Shown one piece after another: positions 6,795 through 12,132 of a stretch of DNA of 14,462 bases. The position numbers were made by a program, and so were the translations under genes. Origin of the DNA: Actinomycetota bacterium (GTDB taxonomy: Bacteria; Actinomycetota; Actinomycetes; Propionibacteriales; Propionibacteriaceae); the NCBI GenBank assembly GCA_016213595.1, contig JACRAA010000244.1:1-14462 (forward strand), written 5' to 3'. The first letter of the stretch is position 1. The number at the start of each line of letters is the position of its first letter. The notes under the pieces were generated by a model. It ran no database searches and was not told the DNA's origin. It saw nothing but the letters and a program-made list of their open reading frames with translations.

Positions 6795-7459
6795 GCGAGG
6801 CCGGCCTCTCGAGCGAGATCGACGATCCGCCCGACAACCTCCTCGATGCTGAGGTCGGTGGAGTCGATGACGACGACCCCCGGCGCGGCGTCGGTGAAGT
6901 TCACGAGCGTCGAGTCGTCCTTGTCGCGGCGCAGCACCTGGTCGCGCAGGGCAGCCGCGTCAACCGCGTCCCCGAGCTCGGCCGCGCGACGGGCCATGCG
7001 GCGTACAGGGTCGGCGACGAGCAGCACTCGTACAGCCGCCTCGGGACACACGACCGTGGTGATGTCGCGACCCTCGACGACGAAGCGGCCGCCCGCCACG
7101 AGCTCCCGCTGCCGGCGCACGAGCTCGGCGCGCGAGTCGGCGTTCGTCGAGACCGCGCTCACCCAGGCCGACACGTACGGCTCACGGATCGCCGCCGTCG
7201 CGTCGATCCCGTCGACGAGGAGGTGCTGGTCGTCCGGGTCCGTGGAGATGTCGAGGGAGACGGTACGCGTCCTCGCCGCGATCGCCGCCGCGTCGTGGCG
7301 GTCGACCAGGTCGCGCAGGCACGCCACGGCGACCCCCCGGTACATCGCGCCGGTGTCGAGGTAGCCGAAGCCCAGACGGCGTGCGGCCTGGCGCGCCGTC
7401 GTCGACTTGCCGGACCCGGACGGCCCGTCGATGGCCACGATCGCGCTCATATGCGACAT
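6791..7459 (-). CDS. cmk: Cytidylate (CMP/dCMP) kinase
   Basis: 222 residues from ATG at 7459, with GAGG nine bases upstream. An ATG at 7450 (residue 4) is equally usable, while a GTG at 7480 lengthens the N-terminus without family support. The P-loop GPSGSGKST is at residues 12-20, directly after the first beta strand (IVAIDG), as in all Cmk proteins. The conserved EGRDI block is present but reads GRDITTVV where the family usually has GRDIGTVV. ADPVRRMARRAAEL follows in the lid region. Reaction: ATP + (d)CMP to ADP + (d)CDP, in the cytoplasm, salvaging and recycling pyrimidine nucleotides. The gene lies 41 bases after tyrA and overlaps the following MFS gene by ATGA, so tyrA-cmk-MFS form one likely transcript. 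Confidence 0.97.
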   Translation of the reverse strand: MSHMSAIVAIDGPSGSGKSTTARQAARRLGFGYLDTGAMYRGVAVACLRDLVDRHDAAAIAARTRTVSLDISTDPDDQHLLVDGIDATAAIREPYVSAWVSAVSTNADSRAELVRRQRELVAGGRFVVEGRDITTVVCPEAAVRVLLVADPVRRMARRAAELGDAVDAAALRDQVLRRDKDDSTLVNFTDAAPGVVVIDSTDLSIEEVVGRIVDLAREAGLA

Positions 7460-7500
7460 CCAACCAGACCTCGCAGCCACCGCCCGTACCGCGCCGCTCG

Positions 7501-8568
7501 TCAGGGCCGTACGGTCCAGCCCCGGCCCACCATCGTCTCCGTGAGGCTCTCCTCGCGGTCGGGTGCCACCGCCACCGACAGGTAGCCGACCTCACGCGCC
7601 TCGTCGTGCTCGATGGCGAGGTCCTCCACGTTGACGCCGGCCTCCTCGATGTCGGCGAACAGCCGTGCCAGGGCGCCAGGGGTGTCCGGGATCTCGACGA
7701 CGACGTGCGCGAAGTCGGTCGCACGGTGCCCGTGCTTGCCGGGGAGCGCCCGCGTACCGCGCCTGCCCCGCGCGATGAACTCCCGTACCGCGGCCGGGTC
7801 GTCGAGCACGGCCACCAGCTCCGCAAGCGACTCCAGGACCGCGAGCAGCTCCGTACGGACGGCCTCCGCGTTCGCCGCCACGATCTGCTGCCACAGGTCG
7901 GGGTCGGAGGCGGCGATCCGCGTGACGTCCCGGATGCCCTGCCCGGCGAGCCGCAGGTGGTCCTCGGGGACGTCGACGAGACGGCCCGCGGTGAGGGAGC
8001 TCATGAGCTGGGGCAGGTGCGAGACCTGGGCGACCGCCTCGTCGTGCTCACGGGCGTCGAGGACGACGACCCGCCCGCCGCAGTCGCGGGCGAGCCGCTC
8101 GACGCGCTCGACCGCCTCGGGTGCCGCGCCGCTGTGGGGGGTGACGACCCAGGTCCGGTCGACGAACAGGTCGGCGGTCGAGGTGAGCGGACCGGCGTGC
8201 TGGGAACCGGCCATGGGGTGCGACCCCACGTAGCGGGACAGGTCTGCGCTGGTGGCGGCGAGGTCGGCGAGAACCGCCCCCTTCACCGACCCCACGTCGG
8301 TCACGACGGCGTTCGGGTACCGCTCCAGCGCCCCGAGCACGGTGCGTGCGATCGCGGCGGGCGGTACGGCGACGACGACGAGGTCGACCTCGTGGGGCGG
8401 GACACGGTCCGTCGTGCCGGCGCCGAGCCCGGCGGCGACCCGCGCGTGGGACGAGACCCGGTCCCGGAGGTGCACGCGATGCCCGGCGGCGACGAGCGCC
8501 ATGCCGATCGACGCGCCCACGAGACCTGCGCCGATGACGACGACGCACTCGTCCGATCCCGTACCCAT
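7501..8568 (-). CDS. tyrA: Prephenate dehydrogenase with C-terminal ACT domain
   Basis: 355 residues from ATG at 8568, with GGAAGG five bases upstream. The open frame runs on much further 5' but into antisense of the next gene, so this start is firm. The N-terminal Rossmann fold has GAGLVG at 13-18 and an acidic D36 after the second strand, suggesting NAD rather than NADP. DVGSVKG (91-97) and SHPMAGS (116-122, with the catalytic-type H117) are the TyrA hallmarks. The helical dimerisation domain follows. A C-terminal ACT domain (about 285-345, starting HVVVEIPDTPGALARLF) suggests feedback control by an aromatic amino acid. Reaction: prephenate to 4-hydroxyphenylpyruvate plus CO2 with NADH formation, the committed step to tyrosine. 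First gene of the tyrA-cmk-MFS run. Confidence 0.96.
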   Translation of the reverse strand: MGTGSDECVVVIGAGLVGASIGMALVAAGHRVHLRDRVSSHARVAAGLGAGTTDRVPPHEVDLVVVAVPPAAIARTVLGALERYPNAVVTDVGSVKGAVLADLAATSADLSRYVGSHPMAGSQHAGPLTSTADLFVDRTWVVTPHSGAAPEAVERVERLARDCGGRVVVLDAREHDEAVAQVSHLPQLMSSLTAGRLVDVPEDHLRLAGQGIRDVTRIAASDPDLWQQIVAANAEAVRTELLAVLESLAELVAVLDDPAAVREFIARGRRGTRALPGKHGHRATDFAHVVVEIPDTPGALARLFADIEEAGVNVEDLAIEHDEAREVGYLSVAVAPDREESLTETMVGRGWTVRP

Positions 8569-8593
8569 CCTTGCCTTCCGTCGACCGGCCGCC

Positions 8594-8599
8594 AGCCTA
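8594..8599 (-). promoter_or_regulatory. Putative -10 box for tyrA
   Basis: TAGGCT on the minus strand (TANNNT) ends 25 bases before the tyrA ATG. That would put the transcript start near 8587 with a leader of about 19 bases containing the GGAAGG ribosome site. No strong -35 match is visible. It sits inside the 60-base divergent spacer shared with the DUF3054-like gene. Confidence 0.4.
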
Positions 8600-8615
8600 T
8601 CGGCGCCCGTGGAAG

Positions 8616-8621
8616 TATCGT
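8616..8621 (+). promoter_or_regulatory. Putative -10 box for the DUF3054-like gene (leaderless style)
   Basis: TATCGT on the + strand is followed by seven bases and then the ATG at 8629. This is the spacing at which the start codon itself would be the transcript 5' end. No Shine-Dalgarno lies at a normal distance (GGAAG is about 13 bases away). Leaderless starts of this form are common in actinobacteria. Confidence 0.45.
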
Positions 8622-8628
8622 CGCTGTC

Positions 8629-9000
8629 ATGCGCCCACCCGTACGGATCGCCCTCGATCTCGTCCTCGTCCTCGTGTTCTCCGTGATCGGGAGGGCGAGC
8701 CACGGCGAGAGGCTCAGTCCAAGCGGCATCCTCACCACAGCGTGGCCGTTCCTCGTCGCCGCCCTGGTCGCGTCGCTGCTCGCGTGCGTGGTGCTGCGGC
8801 TCTCCTGGCTGCGGGAGGGTCTCCTGGTCTGGTTCCTCACGGTCGTCCTCGGCATGCTCCTGCGCGGCGTCGCCGGCGGCGGCCTCGCGATCGGCTTCCT
8901 CGTCGTGGCCACGCTCGTCCTCGCCGCGTTCCTCGTCGGCTGGCGGTCGGTCTGGTCGGTTGTCGCCAGGCGCCACTCGGCCGTCGGCACGGCGACCTGA
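8629..9000 (+). CDS. DUF3054-like four-helix membrane protein
   Basis: 123 residues from ATG at 8629, divergent from tyrA with 60 bases between the start codons. Four hydrophobic segments span nearly the whole length (about 6-20, 37-57, 63-80 and 84-105). The short motif SVIGRASHGE after the first helix is the recognisable hallmark of the DUF3054 family, small actinobacterial and haloarchaeal membrane proteins of unknown function. A Trp-rich stretch (LVGWRSVWSVV) closes the last helix. No enzymatic residues are evident, and no role can be given beyond location in the cytoplasmic membrane. The stop codon lies inside the left arm of a perfect 18-bp inverted repeat, which may act in termination. 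Confidence 0.9.
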   Translation: MRPPVRIALDLVLVLVFSVIGRASHGERLSPSGILTTAWPFLVAALVASLLACVVLRLSWLREGLLVWFLTVVLGMLLRGVAGGGLAIGFLVVATLVLAAFLVGWRSVWSVVARRHSAVGTAT

Positions 9001-9079
9001 TCCGCGTTTTCGTACCTCAACAGGCCCGAACCCTCCTAAGGGGCGTGACGGGGCGGTCTGCGGTACGAAAACGCGGATC
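8999..9079. repeat. Perfect 18-bp inverted repeat with 45-base loop
   Basis: GATCCGCGTTTTCGTACC at 8999-9016 is exactly reverse-complementary to 9062-9079. Pairing stops abruptly at both ends. The left arm begins within the TGA of the DUF3054-like gene. The 45-base loop holds a small inner hairpin (CCCT/AGGG around 9031-9042). No T-run follows, so it is not a classical terminator. Its position between convergent genes would still allow a bidirectional stop, a cruciform or protein-binding site, or a tiny mobile element with terminal repeats. Confidence 0.9.
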
Positions 9080-9122
9080 GAACAGGCTTGAGAGGCTCAT
9101 CCGGTCAGGCGGAAGAGGCTCC

Positions 9123-9191
9123 GGTCACTCATCGGGGTCACTCGTCGAGGGTCACGCAGCGAAGGTCACGCAGCGCGGGTCACTCATCGAG
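9123..9191. repeat. Five-unit 13/14-bp tandem array, GGTCAC(T/G)C(A/G)(T/G)CG
   Basis: Units start at 9123, 9136, 9150, 9164 and 9178, with periods of 13, 14, 14 and 14. All share GGTCAC and a CG at positions 11-12. Two sub-types occur: GGTCACTC(A/G)TCG (units 1, 2 and 5) and GGTCACGCAGCG (units 3 and 4). Unit 5 overlaps the last codons and stop of the small acidic gene, so the array looks like an expansion of that gene's 3' end. Regularity of this kind suggests iteron-like protein sites or slipped-strand duplication. Confidence 0.85.
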
Positions 9192-9347
9192 GACGGGCGG
9201 AAGGTCCTCGTCGTCCGGCACCTCCTGGTGCTGCTCGAGGACGTCCGCCTCATCGGCCTCCAGGGGAATGGCGTCCAGATCGTCCATCGTGGCGTCCTCG
9301 TCCGGGAACGCGGGGCGCTCCTCGTCGGGAACTGGTGTGCTGGTCAT
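9180..9347 (-). CDS. 55-residue strongly acidic small protein
   Basis: ATG at 9347 follows GAGGAGG six to seven bases upstream, one of the best ribosome sites in the window, and the stop TGA is at 9180-9182. The product has 12 Asp and 9 Glu in 55 residues against one Arg, one His and no Lys (net charge about -20). It reads as short acidic clusters separated by prolines: PDEERP, FPDEDATMDDLDAIP, LEADEADVLEQHQEVP, DDEDLPPVLDE. No hydrophobic helix, signal peptide or Cys is present, so it is cytoplasmic and probably disordered or helical only in the EADEADVLEQ core. From memory, small actinobacterial proteins with an EADxADVxEQ core are widespread and uncharacterised. It lies 84 bases after the Usp gene on the same strand and may be the last gene of that transcript. 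It is not Pup, because the Gly-Gly-Gln/Glu end is missing. Confidence 0.8.
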   Translation of the reverse strand: MTSTPVPDEERPAFPDEDATMDDLDAIPLEADEADVLEQHQEVPDDEDLPPVLDE

Positions 9348-9362
9348 GTCGCACCTCCTCGG

Positions 9363-9389
9363 TCGTCACCATCGATCTTCGTCACCATC
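9363..9389. repeat. Direct repeat of TCGTCACCATC in front of the small acidic gene
   Basis: The 11-mer occurs at 9363-9373 and 9379-9389, offset 16, directly upstream of the Shine-Dalgarno of the small acidic gene. It shares GTCAC with the five-unit array at the other end of the same gene. A possible operator pair or leader structure; function not shown. Confidence 0.7.
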
Positions 9390-9431
9390 AGGTCTACCCG
9401 GTGTCGGCGCCCCTGACCACCCCACGACGGA

Positions 9432-9950
9432 TCAGCGACGAGGGTCGCCGGGGGGCAGCGGCGGGATGGTGGCCGCGGACGGTGCTGTCTCGGGCCAGAC
9501 GACCAGGACCCGGCACTGCGCGTGGTCGACGACGAACCTCGTGTGCTTCCCCAGGCTGGTCGGTCCTCGCCGGCTCAGGTCCCCGCTGCGACCGAGCACC
9601 AGGTAGTCCGCGCTCTCCGAGGCGGCGGTGACGACGCGCTCCACGGGGCCACTGCCCTGTTCCGTCGTCACGGAGACGACAGGGGCGAGGTCGCGCAACA
9701 GCGCCTCGGCGTCGGCCAGCAGCTCGGTACCGGCCAGCTCCGTGCCGCCCGCAGTCGCCGGCTGGCGCCGGACAGGCCGTCCCCGTCCCCACAGGCCCGC
9801 CTGCGCCTCACGCAGCAGGTCCTCGGAGTCGTCCGGCACGTACAGCAGGTGCACGGCGGCCCCGGAGGGCGGTACGAGGTCGGCGGCAGCCCTGATGCAC
9901 GCCTGCCATTTGCCGGGCTCGACCCATACGAGGACACGTCGTCCGTCCAT
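9432..9950 (-). CDS. Universal stress protein (UspA-fold) domain protein
   Basis: 172 residues from ATG at 9950, with GGAGG about seven bases upstream. The start overlaps the permease stop by one base (TGATG), so the two are translationally coupled. The fold order is Usp-like: a first strand RRVLVWVEP, a long helix with a conserved-type AADL segment, HLLYVPDD as the second strand, then DYLVLGRSG and a late CRVLVVWPE strand. The nucleotide-binding loop is LGRSGDLSRRGPTSLGK, in which the second Gly is followed by Lys rather than the usual Ser/Thr, so ATP binding is uncertain. A Pro/Ala-rich tail follows. Usp domains often sit beside or on transporters and tune them in response to nucleotides or stress. 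Regulation of the upstream permease is the natural inference. Confidence 0.8.
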   Translation of the reverse strand: MDGRRVLVWVEPGKWQACIRAAADLVPPSGAAVHLLYVPDDSEDLLREAQAGLWGRGRPVRRQPATAGGTELAGTELLADAEALLRDLAPVVSVTTEQGSGPVERVVTAASESADYLVLGRSGDLSRRGPTSLGKHTRFVVDHAQCRVLVVWPETAPSAATIPPLPPGDPRR

Positions 9951-11194
9951 CACACACCTCCGAGAAAGAGCCTGCCCACGGCCCATAGTGCCGTCACGGC
10001 GACGAGGATGGAGGCCGGCGTGGTGAGCAGCCCCAGGATGGTGAACTCGCCGATGGCGATCTCGTGGTCGTGGTCCGAGGCGATCCGCCGCCACAGCAGC
10101 GTCGCGAGCGAGCCGACGTAGGTGAGGTTGGGACCGACGTTCACCCCCACGAGGACGGCCAGGACCGCGAGCGGGCCGGCCACGGCTGCCAGCGGGAGGA
10201 GCAGGAGCACCGCCGGCAGGTTGTTGACGAGGTTGGCGACGAGCGCAGCCAAGAACGCCCACAGCAGCAGGGCTCCCAACCCGCTCCCCGACGGCGCCAG
10301 GTGATGCAGGAACCCCCCGAGGCCGTCCTCGACGACGGCCATGACCACCACACCGAGACCAAGCACGAAGGCGACGAACGGCAGGTTCAGGCTGACCGCG
10401 AGAGAGGGCACGCTGACCTCGCGGCGAACGACAGCCCGTACGGCCAGCACCAGCGCGGCGGCTCCGGCCACCCATGCGGCCTCGACGCCGAGCGACCCTG
10501 CGACGACGAACCCCACCAGCATGAGCGCGACGACCACCGCGGGGACCACGGGCAAGCGGGTGGTCGCCGTCCCCACCACCCGGCCCGGAAGCGTGAGCTC
10601 GGAGCGGAACCTCCAGCGCATGACGGCGTACTCGACGCCGATCACGAGCAGCCACGGCACGACCATGAGGAGGGCGAATCCGACGAACGACAGCCCTGAC
10701 GCCCGTAGGGCCAGCAGGTTCGTCAGGTTCGACACCGGCAGCAGCAGCGATGCGCCGTTGGCGAGGTGCGCCGAGGCGTACAGGTGGGGCTTCGCCGGAA
10801 CTCGTACGGTCCGGGCAGTCGCCAGGACGACGGGCGTCAGCAGTACGACGTTGGCATCGAGGGAGAGCACAGCGGTGACGACCGCCGCGGCCAGGAACAC
10901 GAGCAGCAGCAGGCGTTTCCCGCTGCCCGCACTCCCCCGGCCCATCTGCTCCCCGGCCCACCGGAACACCCCGGCCGCCTCGCACAGGTCGCCCACGACC
11001 AGGATCGCGGCGAGGAAGAGGACGACGGGCAGCAGGTGCATGATCTCGGTCAGAGCGTCCCGGCCCCCCACGGCACCTGTCGCGACAACGATGATCGCGG
11101 CGGGTACGGCGGCCACGGCCTCCGGAAGGCCTCGCGGTCGGACGACGGCGAAGGCCAGGACGACGATCAGCAGGCCACCCGAGACCGCGAGCAT
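9950..11194 (-). CDS. ArsB/SLC13-type (ion transporter superfamily) permease
   Basis: 414 residues from ATG at 11194, two bases after the trmI stop. The frame is open further upstream but runs antisense-free into trmI, so this start is preferred; only a weak GGA site precedes it. About eleven to twelve hydrophobic segments are present. Diagnostic stretches match the ArsB side of the superfamily: VLSLDANVVLLTPVVL, LLPVSNLTNLLAL, LVANLVNNLPAVLLL and GVNVGPNLTYVGSLATLLW. Known relatives exchange or extrude arsenite, or move Na+ or dicarboxylates with H+ or Na+. No arsenic regulator or reductase gene is near, so arsenite is not assumed and no symbol is given. The TGATG overlap with the following Usp gene suggests a transporter-regulator pair in the plasma membrane. 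Confidence 0.88.
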   Translation of the reverse strand: MLAVSGGLLIVVLAFAVVRPRGLPEAVAAVPAAIIVVATGAVGGRDALTEIMHLLPVVLFLAAILVVGDLCEAAGVFRWAGEQMGRGSAGSGKRLLLLVFLAAAVVTAVLSLDANVVLLTPVVLATARTVRVPAKPHLYASAHLANGASLLLPVSNLTNLLALRASGLSFVGFALLMVVPWLLVIGVEYAVMRWRFRSELTLPGRVVGTATTRLPVVPAVVVALMLVGFVVAGSLGVEAAWVAGAAALVLAVRAVVRREVSVPSLAVSLNLPFVAFVLGLGVVVMAVVEDGLGGFLHHLAPSGSGLGALLLWAFLAALVANLVNNLPAVLLLLPLAAVAGPLAVLAVLVGVNVGPNLTYVGSLATLLWRRIASDHDHEIAIGEFTILGLLTTPASILVAVTALWAVGRLFLGGV

Positions 11195-11196
11195 CG

Positions 11197-12132
11197 TCAG
11201 TCCGAAGGGATGCCCGCGGGACGGGGCCCCTGGTAGTCCGGACCGTACGCGCCGGGCGAGGGGCGCCGCTTCTTCATCGGCGCCGTGACTCCGGGAGCCA
11301 GCCGCCGGGTGTGGATGAGGAAGCCGGTGTGGCCCGTACCGCCATGGCTGGGACGGATCGCCAGCCCCTCGGCGTGCCACTCCCGCACCGAGACCTCGAC
11401 GCCTCGCGGCTCGAGCCACCCGCCGTGCGTCCGCAGCGTGTCCATCGTGCGACCCAGCTGGGTCGTCGTCGCCACGTAGCAGCAGAGCACGCCGCCCGGC
11501 TCCAGGACGTCGGCGACAGCGTCGACGCACTCCCAGGGCGCGAGCATGTCCAGGACCACCCTGTCGATCCGCTCCTCCCCGATCGTCTCGACGAGGTCGC
11601 CCACCCGTACCTCCCAGCCGGGGTGGGGCCGCCCGAAGAACGTCTCGACATTCGTCACCGCGATCTTCGCGAAGTCGGCGCGCCGCTCGTACGAGTAGAG
11701 CTTGCCCGTCGGCCCGATCGCCCGCAGGATCGACAGCGACAGCGCTCCCGACCCGACGCCTGCCTCGAGGACCCGGGCCCCGGGGAAGATGTCGGTGTAC
11801 ATGAGGATCTGGGCCGCGTCCTTGGGGTAGACCACCGCAGCGCCGCGCGGCATGGACACCGTGAACTCCTCGAGCAGGGGTCGCAGCGCGAGGTACGTGA
11901 TGCCCTTCGCCGACGTCACCACGACACCGTCCGGACCACCGATGAGGTCGTCGTGGGAGATGCCGCCCCGGCTCGTGTGGAACGCGGCGCCGGGGGTGAG
12001 CTTGATGGAGTGACGCCTGCCCTTCTGGTCGAACAGCGAGACCCGCTCCCCCGCCACGAGCGGTCCGCTCCGGACGCCCGACCAGTCCCCGCCGGTGTCC
12101 GTACCGCCCGCGTCCGTACCGTTCACGCTCAT
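11197..12132 (-). CDS. trmI: tRNA (adenine58-N1)-methyltransferase TrmI
   Basis: 311 residues from ATG at 12132, overlapping the upstream lipoprotein gene stop by ATGA. An N-terminal extension of about 20 Gly/Asp/Thr-rich residues precedes a beta-barrel region (GERVSLFDQKGRRHSIKL). The block SMPRGAAVVYPKDAAQI (93-109) is a strong TrmI hallmark. The AdoMet loop is EAGVGSGALS (123-132), and VVLDMLAPWE follows as the catalytic-strand motif. The C-terminus is basic (MKKRRPSP). Reaction: transfers a methyl group from S-adenosylmethionine to N1 of A58 in the T-loop of tRNAs, stabilising tRNA; active as a tetramer in the cytoplasm. In many actinobacteria trmI lies near the proteasome-accessory genes, but none of those are in this window. 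Confidence 0.96.
   Translation of the reverse strand: MSVNGTDAGGTDTGGDWSGVRSGPLVAGERVSLFDQKGRRHSIKLTPGAAFHTSRGGISHDDLIGGPDGVVVTSAKGITYLALRPLLEEFTVSMPRGAAVVYPKDAAQILMYTDIFPGARVLEAGVGSGALSLSILRAIGPTGKLYSYERRADFAKIAVTNVETFFGRPHPGWEVRVGDLVETIGEERIDRVVLDMLAPWECVDAVADVLEPGGVLCCYVATTTQLGRTMDTLRTHGGWLEPRGVEVSVREWHAEGLAIRPSHGGTGHTGFLIHTRRLAPGVTAPMKKRRPSPGAYGPDYQGPRPAGIPSD

Noticed and set aside
4557..8628. Long + strand open frames opposite der, MFS, cmk and tyrA (up to ~680 codons)
   Set aside because: They are antisense shadows of confident minus-strand genes, typical in GC-rich DNA, with Arg/Pro/His-rich composition and no motifs.
8999..9079. Classical Rho-independent terminator
   Set aside because: The 45-base loop is too long and no T-run follows either arm; recorded as an inverted repeat instead.
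9123..9191. CRISPR-like array
   Set aside because: Units are 13-14 bp with no unique spacers between them and no cas genes are present; it is a simple tandem repeat.
9180..9347. Small acidic protein as Pup (prokaryotic ubiquitin-like protein), since trmI is often near the proteasome genes
   Set aside because: It ends in PPVLDE, not Gly-Gly-Gln/Glu, lacks the Pup C-terminal helix pattern, and no proteasome, dop or pafA gene is in the window.
9950..11194. Arsenic-resistance (ars) operon
   Set aside because: Only the permease resembles ArsB; no arsR, arsC, arsA or arsD gene is nearby, so the substrate is left open.
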